Shown here: positions 6,714-14,205 of the stretch, in pieces
How the letters are laid out: every line of letters begins with the position of its first letter
Position numbering within the stretch: position 1 is the first letter of the stretch
DNA from: an uncultured Veillonella sp.
GTDB taxonomy: Bacteria; Bacillota; Negativicutes; Veillonellales; Veillonellaceae
NCBI RefSeq assembly: GCF_938010505.1
Contig: NZ_CALLVP010000062.1
Coordinates: 1-16,894, forward strand
Reading direction: 5' to 3'
DNA length: 16,894 bases
Program-made: the position numbers and the translations under genes
Notes under the pieces: model-generated
The model's database searches: none
Seen by the model: the letters and a program-made list of their open reading frames with translations, nothing else
Told to the model about the DNA's origin: nothing

Positions 6714-7427
6714 ATGAAAAAATTCTGTTTTCTTGTGATTGGAATGTTATCAATACTATTGCTGTCGGGAGCTATGGCCTCGGCGGCAGATGGTATTACC
6801 GTAAGAGGTCAGTTTGAAGGGGCCTATGCAAAAAATGTATATCGTTTTGTCACACCTGAGGGACAAGAAATTTCTGCCATGATGGAAAATGGAGGCAAGA
6901 TAATGAGTTACACGTTTTTTCAGGCGTCAGGTTATATAGCCCATAATCAGGCTCAACAACCTATACTGATTATTCAAAAAGTGGCTTATGAAGATCGTCT
7001 TTCAAATCAACCCATGGTGAGCTACAGAAAAGATGTTGAAGATTCTTCTTCAAAGATAATGACACGGAAACCTCCTAAGGTTGAGATAACTCGTGATGCA
7101 GGCTATTTTCAAGGTCCTGTAAAGAGCGATCTTAACAATTGGTATCAAGTCAATCCTGGCGCTTTACGCATAGATCAGCTAGATGGTTATCAAGTTGCGT
7201 GGAATTTATCCGGGATTCCAATGAGGACTAAAATCTGTACCGTTGGTAGAATTATATCCTCTGCGGAAGGCGGACTCATGAATTTCCGTACGGCTCAAGG
7301 GACTACTATTCTTGTAGATCTCAATGGTGCAGTTGTTCCTATGGGACAACGGGTAACCATTTTGGGGATTATCTCCTCTCCGTCGGTATTGATGATTCAG
7401 TTCGTACACAGCATTGGCAGCGAATGA
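6714..7427 (+). CDS. Secreted protein of unknown function, downstream of TAA 1
   Basis: The 237-aa product has a clear Sec signal peptide: MKK, a hydrophobic core (FLVIGMLSILLL), and cleavage near ASA/A at residue 24 or 25. There is no lipobox Cys and no later membrane segment, so it should be periplasmic or released. I do not recognise the family. The N-terminal part (about 27-80, ITVRGQFEG...YRFVTPEGQEIS) and the C-terminal part (about 173-230, CTVGRIISS...MNFRTAQGTTILVDLNG) have a similar beta-strand pattern and could be two small OB-like barrels joined by a charged linker (about 100-125). The gene begins 20 bp after the TAA 1 stop, behind a GAAAGG ribosome binding site (6701-6706), so it is probably in the same operon. 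By analogy with SadB, a helper encoded beside the adhesin SadA, a role in adhesin assembly is conceivable. No sequence relation to SadB is claimed. Confidence 0.8.
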   Translation: MKKFCFLVIGMLSILLLSGAMASAADGITVRGQFEGAYAKNVYRFVTPEGQEISAMMENGGKIMSYTFFQASGYIAHNQAQQPILIIQKVAYEDRLSNQPMVSYRKDVEDSSSKIMTRKPPKVEITRDAGYFQGPVKSDLNNWYQVNPGALRIDQLDGYQVAWNLSGIPMRTKICTVGRIISSAEGGLMNFRTAQGTTILVDLNGAVVPMGQRVTILGIISSPSVLMIQFVHSIGSE

Positions 7428-7583
7428 GATAAAGGATCTTTTTAAAAATAAAACCAAATAAACTTTTCTCCGGAAAGAGCTTTTATCAATACGATGCCTT
7501 GGAATAGGGCTGGACGGTCAATGACAGAACGTCAATATATCATTTACAACCTATAATTTTATAAAATCTTTGTAAAAAACTTT
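7428..7583. other. Intergenic spacer upstream of the TAA 2 promoter
   Basis: No gene is visible. The spacer becomes very A/T rich from about 7535 to 7583, just before the -35 box, and could act as an UP element for the TAA 2 promoter. A weak hairpin-like stretch around 7465-7490 (CTTTTC...GGAAAG) lacks a good stem. Confidence 0.4.
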
Positions 7584-7609
7584 GAGTTATGTCTCCTTGA
7601 ATGTATAAT
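7582..7609 (+). promoter_or_regulatory. Promoter of TAA 2
   Basis: TTGAGT (7582-7587), a 16-bp spacer and a consensus TATAAT (7604-7609) are preceded by A/T-rich DNA. Transcription would start near 7616, about 67 bp before the ATG at 7683. The -10 box lies in the loop of the inverted repeat described in the next entry. Confidence 0.7.
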
Positions 7610-7645
7610 AGTAGTATTGAGGAGACATAGCTCATTTTGTTTTTT
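7584..7645 (+). terminator. Inverted repeat with T-rich tail enclosing the TAA 2 -10 box
   Basis: GAGTTATGTCTCCT (7584-7597) pairs with AGGAGACATAGCTC (7620-7633) over 14 bp. The one imperfect pair is a G-U or A-C type position. The loop is 22 nt, and the right arm is followed by ATTTTGTTTTTTTAGG. A transcript coming from TAA 1 and the 6714 gene would carry the whole hairpin and T tract and could terminate here. A transcript started at the internal promoter carries little more than the right arm and would not. The repeat could instead, or also, be a large operator around the -10 box. Confidence 0.5.
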
Positions 7646-7669
7646 TAGGGAGTGTGTTTTTCAATCCAA

Positions 7670-7676
7670 AGGGAGG
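7670..7676 (+). promoter_or_regulatory. Ribosome binding site fixing the TAA 2 start
   Basis: AGGGAGG lies six bases before the ATG at 7683. It selects the ESPR start (MNHIYKVIW) over the longer frame opening at 7617, which would begin at the transcription start itself. Confidence 0.8.
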
Positions 7677-7682
7677 AAAATT

Positions 7683-10600
7683 ATGAATCACATTTATAAG
7701 GTTATTTGGAGTCGAGTGAAGCATTGCTACGTAGTGGTTTCCGAAATCGCTACTAATGGTGGAAAAAGCAGAACCGTTTCTGAAAAGAAAAATGCATCAT
7801 TCGGTGCACTTTTATGCGCTTTTGCCTTGGTAGGATGTTTAATGCCGGGTGTGGCAGAAGCATCATTTAATGCGGGAATTGGGTCTTCTGTATTTCATAA
7901 AAACAGTATTGCTGTAGGGGATACTGCTAAGACTACACAAGAATATACGGTGGCTCTCGGTAGCAGAACACAGGCAACTGATATATATGCTATCGCTATC
8001 GGTGACCAAGCAAAAGCTACAGGTCAAGGGGCGACGGCTATAGGTTCTTTATCTCTATCTACGGCACTACATTCTCTTGCTGTTGGTGATCAAGCTCATG
8101 CTACGGGTCAAGACAGTTCGGCATATGGTCTTAAATCTCAAGCTACCGGATTGGCCAGTGTAGCAGTGGGAGCCGATGCTAAGGCAAACAGTCAAAATGC
8201 AATCGCCATGGGTAACACATCTACTGTAACAGGATTAAATGCTATAGGGATTGGTTCCTTAGCAAATGCGGCAGGTACTCAAACGGTCGTAGTAGGACGT
8301 CAGGCCAATTCCGATGCAAATTCTGAAAACAGTGTTGCTATAGGTCAAGGCGCTCATGCAGGGGGACAAAAAAGAGCAAACGATTCTTATTCTGCAAGTA
8401 CTATTGCCATTGGTAATGTAGCACATGCAATGGAAAATGGCGATATTACTATTGGTCGTCAAGCTACAAGCTCGGTATCCAAATATCATAATCAAGAAGG
8501 ATCTGGTGCAGTTGTCATGGGGGCGGAAGCTCATTCTTACGGCTCTCGTGGTGATGTGGTTATTGGTTCCGGAGCGGAAGCCAGCATCATTAGAAAGGGC
8601 GTTACCAATCCTGATGATAATCCTGAATACTCTCAAGGCACGGCTATCGGTAGTATGGCAAAGGTGTATGGCACTCAATCTATAGGTATCGGGGGAGATG
8701 TAAGAGCTATTGGTCATTCCTCTATTGCCATCGGTGGAGATGATATTGAAACGGCGAAGCCTGATTTGAATACAGTAGTGCCTGATATGGCGGTTGCTGG
8801 GACACAAAAAAACTTTAATCGAGAACTGGCCGCTCTATACCCTGGAACTACATTGGGATCTGGTGCACTTAATGATAGTAAAAAGTATGTAAATACCGCT
8901 TCTATCGGTCATGGCAGTATGGCTATCGGTATGATGACGCAGTCTCTTGGTACGGGTTCCACGGCAATCGGTGTTAACTCATTGACAAAAGGCGTTGCCA
9001 GTACAGGTATCGGTGTCATGGCACGAAGCTGGGGTAAAAATTCTCTTGCCGTAGGTAGCCAGGTAGGTGCGTATGGTGACAAAGCCATATCCATTGGTGA
9101 TACGAATACAGTTGGTTTCGATATGACCGATGGCGCTACATCCGGTACTAAATCTGCTGCTCTCGGTGTAGAAAATAAAGTGTATGGAAGCAATTCCTAT
9201 GCTATTGGTGATGGTAATACGATTGGTTCCGCGACTATTACGGAAACCACAGAAACTAATGGCGATAAGATTAAAAAGGTTACTGCCGGTACGGTTAAAG
9301 GTAATACGGCAGGCGCTTTCGGTAATAAGAATACCATCACAACGGATAATGCGTATGCGGTAGGTAATAATTCCACAGCTTCTGCTGATGGGGCCATGAT
9401 TCTAGGGAGCACTGCATCCGTAACAGGAAAGAATGGTGTGGCTCTCGGTAACAATACAAAAGTAGCAAATGAAAATGCCGTAGCTATCGGTAATGGTTCT
9501 GAAACAGAGACAGCAGTGGCGACACAATCCGCAACGATTAATGGAGAAGCTCATAATTTCGCCGGTGTAAATCCGACTTCCACGGTGAGTGTAGGCAAGG
9601 CGGGTGCAGAACGGACCATCACTAATGTGGCGGCCGGTCGTATTTCTGCTACATCGACTGATGCTATTAATGGTAGCCAATTATATGCGATGACTACGGA
9701 AATAGATAAGGGAGTAGCTTATGCAGGTGATGTAAAAGCTGCTGCGGCTCCGGATAATAAGTTCACCCAAAAACTAGGTGCTCAAACTAATATTGTCGGT
9801 GGCGTGACCGATGAGTCTAAATTGAGTGATAACAACATCGGTGTGGTATCTAACGGCACGGATACGTTGAATGTCAAATTAGCTAAAGATCTAAATGTAG
9901 ACAGCGTAACAACAGGTACTACGGTAATCAATAATAATGGATTGACCGTTGGTGGAAAGAGCTTTATTACTCCGAATGGTATCAATGCCAATAATGCGCC
10001 TATTACGAATGTTGCCGACGGCAACGTAGCCCCTAACTCTAAAGATGCTGTCAACGGCGGTCAATTGAACGAAGTAAAAGCGTTAGCCGGCAAACATACC
10101 ATTGTGAAAGTAGATGGACAAGAAAACAGAACTGACGGTAACTTGCTCATCACTAAGACTGACAATAATGGTCAAGCTACTTATGATTTGAAGTTAAATG
10201 ATAATCTAGCAATCGGTAAGGAAGGTCCAACAGGTAAAGATGGTTCCATCGGAGTCAAGGGTAAAGATGGTTCTGCTGTTGCTATCAACGGTAAAGACGG
10301 TTCCATCGATCTTAACGGTGCAAATGGTGCAAACGGTCTTACTATGAAGAGCGGTGACGCGAAACCGGCTGTAGATGGTACCGGTATTACTCGTCTCGTT
10401 CTTGAAGAAAACGGAGTGAAACACGACGTTGCAACTTTGGATGATGGTTTGCAATTCACAGGTAACAATGAAAACACCGTTAATAAACACAAATTAAATA
10501 CCTTGGTAAAGGTACAAGGTGAAGGTGTGACACAGGCGGATTCTGATAATTTTGCAAGTGCGTCCGGCAACATCAACGTAAAGGCGAACGGTACAGACAA

Positions 10601-13600
10601 ATTAGAACTTCAATTGGCAAAAGATCTTAAGAATCTCGACTCCGTAACTGCAGCTAAGACTGTGAAAGCAGGCGATGCTGTTATGGGCGGCCAAACAGTG
10701 ACTAATGCAGGCGGAGATAATGAAACCGGTAATTATGTAACAGGTTTAGATAATAAGACTTGGAATCCGGATAAAATTGTATCCGGTCGTGCTGCCACAG
10801 AAGATCAAGTGAAAGATGCTATAGCGGCTCAAACGGCTACGGGCCTTAAGTTTGATGCCAATGTGGGTGGTGTGAAAACTAATAAATTAGGCTCCACTGT
10901 GCTTGTGAAAGGTGAAGGCACCGCAGCCGATAATGATTACAGCGGTGAAAATATCAAGACTTTCATCACCCAAGATAATGATGGTAATACTACTATTAAC
11001 GTGAAGATGAATAGAAGTCTCCTAGCTGATTCCATCAAGGTCAATAAAAAAGGTAAAGATGCCAAAGATGGCGTTACCCTTACAGGCCCTGACGGAGCAA
11101 ACGGTACAGATGGCAAGGTAGGTATTTCCGGTAAAGACGGTAAAGATGCGGTATCCATGTCCGGTAAGGATGGTGTCGGTCATATCGGCTTGAATGGCAA
11201 GGATGGCCGTAATGCTGATATGATAGTCGATAAAGGCACTCCTGATCTTGACGGTAATGAAATCACTCGTATTAAATACACCGATGAAAATGGTACCCCT
11301 CATGAAGTGGCAACCAAAGATGATGGTATGATGTACGGTGGTGATTCCGGTACTGTTATCAAGAAGAAACTTAACTCGCAAGTCAATGTTAAGGGCGGTA
11401 TCACTGATGAAAATCTATTGACCGATGAAGATAATATCGGTGTTGTTTCCGATGGTAACAATACATTGAAATTACGCTTGGCGAAAGATTTGCAAGGTTT
11501 GAAATCTGCAACTTTCAAAAATGGTAATGTTAATACTGTTATCAACGGTGACGGTATGACCATTACTGAAACAACTCCGACTGGTAATAATTCGGTGAGC
11601 CTCACTAAAGATGGTCTCAATAACGGCGGTAAAAAGATTACCAATGTAGCTGAGGGTACTGATCCTAATGATGCAGTCAATGTTAATCAGTTGAAAAAAG
11701 CGACTGATGCAGCGACTACTACAGTAACTGCCGGCAACAATATCACTGTTACACCAACTACTAATCCTAATGGTTCCACGAATTATGAAGTTGGTCTTAA
11801 AGATCAAGTGACATTGGGTTCAGATCCTACGAAACAAATCGCGCTTGATGGTACTACAGGTACGATCAAGGCCGGCGATAAGGTAACAATCGATGGCAAC
11901 AAAGGTAATATTACTGCAGGTAAAGTGGCGATCGATGGTGAAAATGGTATCATCAAGGCCGGAGATAAGGTGACTATCGACGGTAAAGACGGTAAGATTG
12001 ATGCAGGTAAAATCGCTGTGGACGGTAAAGACGGCTATGTTACCGGATTGGAAAATAAAACATTTGATCCTGCTAATATCGTTAGCGGCCGAGCTGCCAC
12101 GGAAGATCAATTAAAAGCATCTCATGACTCTTTAAATCAAAAGATTACCAATATGGGTGATGAAATCACGAAGAAAGGCATGGATTTTGCAGGTAATACA
12201 GGCGAGTTCCACCGTGATTTAGGTCAAAAGGTTACTATTAAAGGCGAAGGTACCGAAGCGGATGATAAATATTCCGGTGAAAATATCAAAACCGTAGCTG
12301 ATCAAGCGGGTAACATCACCATCAAGATGGCGAAGAACATCAAAACCGATAGCGTAACTACTGATAAGGTGAAGGTCGGTAAAGATGGTCAAGACGGTGT
12401 TTCCATTACAGGTCCTAACGGTGCTGACGGTACAGATGGAAAGGTAGGCATTTCCGGTAAAGACGGTAAAGATGCTGTATCTATGTCCGGTAAAAACGGC
12501 ATTGGTCATATCGGATTAAACGGTAAAGATGGACGCAGTGCTGATATCACCGTTGAAAAAGGCGATCCTAACCTTGATGATAAAGAAATCACTCGCATCA
12601 AGTATAAAGATGAAGATGGTACGACTCATCAAGTGGCAACCAAAGACGACGGCATGAAATACGGTGGTGACAGCGGTAACGTTATCAAGAAGAAGCTTAA
12701 CACTCAAGTCAATGTTAAGGGTGGCATTTCCGATGAAAGTAAATTAGTGGATGAGGCTAATATCGGTGTTGTTTCCGATGGCACAGATACCTTGAAATTG
12801 CGCTTGGCAAAAGACTTGCAAGGTCTTAACACTGTAAATGCTAATACAGTCAATGCTACAACCGTTAATGCTACAACAGTAAAAACAGGTGACAGTAGCT
12901 TAACTAATAACGGTTTGACTATCGAAAACGGTACAGCCGGTAAGCCTGTTTCTGTTACTAAAGACGGTTTGGACAACGGTGGCAACAAGATTATAAACGT
13001 AGCACCTGGCGAAGTTTCCGCAAACAGCACAGATGCTGTAAACGGCAGCCAATTATATGGTTTAAGTGGTCGCGTTTCTAAATTAGGTACACAGATTAAC
13101 CGTGTAGGTGCTAGTGCCGCTGCATTAGCCGGTTTACATCCGCTAGACTTCGATCCTGATGATAAATGGGATTTCGCGGCTTCCTATGGTAATTACAAAG
13201 GCACAAATGCCGTTGCTATTGGTGCATACTATCGTCCTAATGAAGACACTATGGTCAGCGTAGGCGGTTCTTTCAGTGGCGGCGAAAACATGCTTAACGT
13301 AGGGGTAAGCTGGAAATTTAGTCAAAATAATACGGTATCTCGTTCACGCGTTTCCGTAGCAAAAGACGTGTTGGGCTTGAAACAACAAGTAGAAATGTTG
13401 ACTAAGAAATTAGAAGCTTATGAATCCGGTCAAGCTCCGGTTCCTGGAAACGGCTCTCGTCATGCCATGGTATTCCCTGATGTTCCTGAAAATCACTGGG
13501 CATATCAATATGTTAAGACATTGGGAGAACGTGGATACTTACAAGGTTATCCTGATGGAGAATTCAAAGGCGATCGTACGTTAACACGTTATGAATATGC

Positions 13601-13844
13601 GGCTATTATCTATAGAGCATTACAAAATGGTGCACCTGTAGATGGAAATATGGCTCGTTCTGTTGATGAATTCGGCTCCGAACTCGAATCTATTAGAAAT
13701 ATCGATAGATTCCGTGTGGATCGTGTGTCCGGCGGCGATAATGATCGCAATAAGGTAGAACGTATTCGCATCAACGATAAAGACGATGTTGACCAAAACG
13801 ACTACAGAGATAACTATGGATCTCGCATTGAAAAAACAAAATAA
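7683..13844 (+). CDS. Giant trimeric autotransporter adhesin (TAA 2) with C-terminal SLH domain
   Basis: 2053 aa from the ATG at 7683. Residues 1-60 are an ESPR signal peptide (MNHIYKVIWSRVKHCYVVV..., cleavage after AEA). The head, about 61-613, consists of YadA-type AIG repeats with several longer inserts, the largest at about 354-409. A neck at about 633-670 is almost the same as that of TAA 1. The stalk, about 670-1795, contains three GKDG-rich segments (near 847-900, 1120-1180 and 1563-1620), each followed by an 'ITR...HxVAT.DDG' motif. The second and third belong to a 220-residue module present twice. It also has a run of 13-14-residue 'IDG..G.I.AG' repeats (about 1386-1455). The anchor barrel is at about 1800-1882, a coiled coil at 1888-1916 and the SLH domain at 1929-1984 (FPDVPENHWAYQYV...GYPDGEFKG...TRYEYAAI). 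The Asp/Arg-rich tail is longer than in the other two adhesins. It is a single gene with its own promoter and terminator. The ligand is unknown. Confidence 0.93.
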   Translation: MNHIYKVIWSRVKHCYVVVSEIATNGGKSRTVSEKKNASFGALLCAFALVGCLMPGVAEASFNAGIGSSVFHKNSIAVGDTAKTTQEYTVALGSRTQATDIYAIAIGDQAKATGQGATAIGSLSLSTALHSLAVGDQAHATGQDSSAYGLKSQATGLASVAVGADAKANSQNAIAMGNTSTVTGLNAIGIGSLANAAGTQTVVVGRQANSDANSENSVAIGQGAHAGGQKRANDSYSASTIAIGNVAHAMENGDITIGRQATSSVSKYHNQEGSGAVVMGAEAHSYGSRGDVVIGSGAEASIIRKGVTNPDDNPEYSQGTAIGSMAKVYGTQSIGIGGDVRAIGHSSIAIGGDDIETAKPDLNTVVPDMAVAGTQKNFNRELAALYPGTTLGSGALNDSKKYVNTASIGHGSMAIGMMTQSLGTGSTAIGVNSLTKGVASTGIGVMARSWGKNSLAVGSQVGAYGDKAISIGDTNTVGFDMTDGATSGTKSAALGVENKVYGSNSYAIGDGNTIGSATITETTETNGDKIKKVTAGTVKGNTAGAFGNKNTITTDNAYAVGNNSTASADGAMILGSTASVTGKNGVALGNNTKVANENAVAIGNGSETETAVATQSATINGEAHNFAGVNPTSTVSVGKAGAERTITNVAAGRISATSTDAINGSQLYAMTTEIDKGVAYAGDVKAAAAPDNKFTQKLGAQTNIVGGVTDESKLSDNNIGVVSNGTDTLNVKLAKDLNVDSVTTGTTVINNNGLTVGGKSFITPNGINANNAPITNVADGNVAPNSKDAVNGGQLNEVKALAGKHTIVKVDGQENRTDGNLLITKTDNNGQATYDLKLNDNLAIGKEGPTGKDGSIGVKGKDGSAVAINGKDGSIDLNGANGANGLTMKSGDAKPAVDGTGITRLVLEENGVKHDVATLDDGLQFTGNNENTVNKHKLNTLVKVQGEGVTQADSDNFASASGNINVKANGTDKLELQLAKDLKNLDSVTAAKTVKAGDAVMGGQTVTNAGGDNETGNYVTGLDNKTWNPDKIVSGRAATEDQVKDAIAAQTATGLKFDANVGGVKTNKLGSTVLVKGEGTAADNDYSGENIKTFITQDNDGNTTINVKMNRSLLADSIKVNKKGKDAKDGVTLTGPDGANGTDGKVGISGKDGKDAVSMSGKDGVGHIGLNGKDGRNADMIVDKGTPDLDGNEITRIKYTDENGTPHEVATKDDGMMYGGDSGTVIKKKLNSQVNVKGGITDENLLTDEDNIGVVSDGNNTLKLRLAKDLQGLKSATFKNGNVNTVINGDGMTITETTPTGNNSVSLTKDGLNNGGKKITNVAEGTDPNDAVNVNQLKKATDAATTTVTAGNNITVTPTTNPNGSTNYEVGLKDQVTLGSDPTKQIALDGTTGTIKAGDKVTIDGNKGNITAGKVAIDGENGIIKAGDKVTIDGKDGKIDAGKIAVDGKDGYVTGLENKTFDPANIVSGRAATEDQLKASHDSLNQKITNMGDEITKKGMDFAGNTGEFHRDLGQKVTIKGEGTEADDKYSGENIKTVADQAGNITIKMAKNIKTDSVTTDKVKVGKDGQDGVSITGPNGADGTDGKVGISGKDGKDAVSMSGKNGIGHIGLNGKDGRSADITVEKGDPNLDDKEITRIKYKDEDGTTHQVATKDDGMKYGGDSGNVIKKKLNTQVNVKGGISDESKLVDEANIGVVSDGTDTLKLRLAKDLQGLNTVNANTVNATTVNATTVKTGDSSLTNNGLTIENGTAGKPVSVTKDGLDNGGNKIINVAPGEVSANSTDAVNGSQLYGLSGRVSKLGTQINRVGASAAALAGLHPLDFDPDDKWDFAASYGNYKGTNAVAIGAYYRPNEDTMVSVGGSFSGGENMLNVGVSWKFSQNNTVSRSRVSVAKDVLGLKQQVEMLTKKLEAYESGQAPVPGNGSRHAMVFPDVPENHWAYQYVKTLGERGYLQGYPDGEFKGDRTLTRYEYAAIIYRALQNGAPVDGNMARSVDEFGSELESIRNIDRFRVDRVSGGDNDRNKVERIRINDKDDVDQNDYRDNYGSRIEKTK
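12828..12887 (+). repeat. 15-bp tandem repeat inside TAA 2
   Basis: Four consecutive 15-bp units (12828, 12843, 12858, 12873) encode NTVNA, NTVNA, TTVNA and a diverged TTVKT. The period is a multiple of three, so gain or loss of a unit would lengthen or shorten the stalk without breaking the frame. Confidence 0.7.
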
Positions 13845-13869
13845 TCGATGTATCATAGCATATTATTAG

Positions 13870-13932
13870 GGAAATGAAATACTATTTCTCACTAAGAAAA
13901 AGGAAATGACATAGCATTTCTCACTAAAAAAG
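13870..13932 (+). repeat. Tandem 31-bp hairpin-forming repeats after TAA 2
   Basis: Two copies (13870-13900 and 13902-13932, period 32) share the pattern GGAAATGA.ATA..ATTTCTCACTAA and differ at about five positions. Each can fold on itself: GAAATG pairs with CATTTC in the second copy, and with TATTTC through a wobble in the first. The second copy runs into the left arm of the terminator. They may shape or protect the 3' end of the TAA 2 mRNA. Confidence 0.6.
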
Positions 13933-13968
13933 AGATGGCTGATCAAAGGAGATTGGCCATCTCTTTTT
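13927..13968 (+). terminator. Rho-independent terminator of TAA 2
   Basis: AAAAAGAGATGGC (13927-13939) and GCCATCTCTTTTT (13956-13968) form a perfect 13-bp stem with a 16-nt loop. The T run is at the end of the right arm. It lies 82 bp after the TAA 2 stop codon. Because the left arm starts with A5, it would also work on the minus strand. Confidence 0.9.
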
Positions 13969-14085
13969 GTATTCATATGGAAAGTTTATGAAGTAAAATT
14001 AATAAATGATATATGTTATATTAGACGTTTTGCTCTCTTTGTTAAAACGGTTTAGCCTATATTTATGAGGTTTTGCAACGAGTTA

Positions 14086-14100
14086 TGTAAAACGTTTACA
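14086..14100. promoter_or_regulatory. Possible LacI/CcpA-type operator over the TAA 3 promoter
   Basis: TGTAAAACGTTTACA is a near-perfect palindrome centred on ACGT. It is one base longer than the usual 14-bp catabolite-response (cre) element. It overlaps the -35 box at 14095-14100, so a bound repressor would block the promoter. No regulator gene for it is in the window. Confidence 0.35.
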
Positions 14101-14122
14101 AATTTTTTCAATGTGCTATAAT
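14095..14122 (+). promoter_or_regulatory. Promoter of TAA 3
   Basis: TTTACA (14095-14100), a 16-bp spacer and a consensus TATAAT (14117-14122), with an extended -10 element TGC directly before it (14114-14116). Transcription would start near 14129. It lies after the TAA 2 terminator, so TAA 3 is an independent unit. Confidence 0.75.
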
Positions 14123-14191
14123 ATTCATGTAATTATCATGATTTTGTGATAAAAGTTTTGCCGATGGAGACGAAGTTAATGTTTATGAAAT

Positions 14192-14196
14192 GGGGA
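14192..14196 (+). promoter_or_regulatory. Ribosome binding site chosen for TAA 3
   Basis: GGGGA lies nine bases before the ATG at 14206. A second candidate, GGAG at 14166-14169, lies nine bases before an ATG at 14179 and would add nine residues to the N-terminus. I prefer 14206 because it gives a normal signal peptide starting MNKRKR, but both are possible. Confidence 0.5.
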
Positions 14197-14205
14197 TTGA
14201 ACGAT

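Larger units (their letters stand above)
13845..14145. other. Intergenic region between TAA 2 and TAA 3
   Basis: No gene is visible. In order, it holds two tandem hairpin repeats (13870-13932), the TAA 2 terminator (13927-13968), an A/T-rich stretch with three AAAACG-type motifs (14022-14032 on the minus strand, 14043-14052 and 14088-14097) and the TAA 3 promoter. The short leader to the TAA 3 start runs from about 14129. Confidence 0.6.

Noticed and set aside
6551..6817. 88-aa plus-strand open frame across the TAA 1 end
   Set aside because: It overlaps the conserved C-terminal tail of TAA 1 and the start of the 6714 gene in another frame. Both of those genes are strongly supported.
7584..7633. 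Invertible promoter (phase variation) at the 14-bp inverted repeat
   Set aside because: Only 22 bp lie between the arms, far shorter than known invertible segments, and no recombinase gene is nearby. A terminator/promoter overlap or an operator explains it better.
7617..7682. Extended N-terminus for TAA 2 starting at 7617
   Set aside because: The extra 22 codons start at the predicted transcription start and precede the ESPR. The ribosome binding site at 7670-7676 and the ESPR motif both point to 7683.
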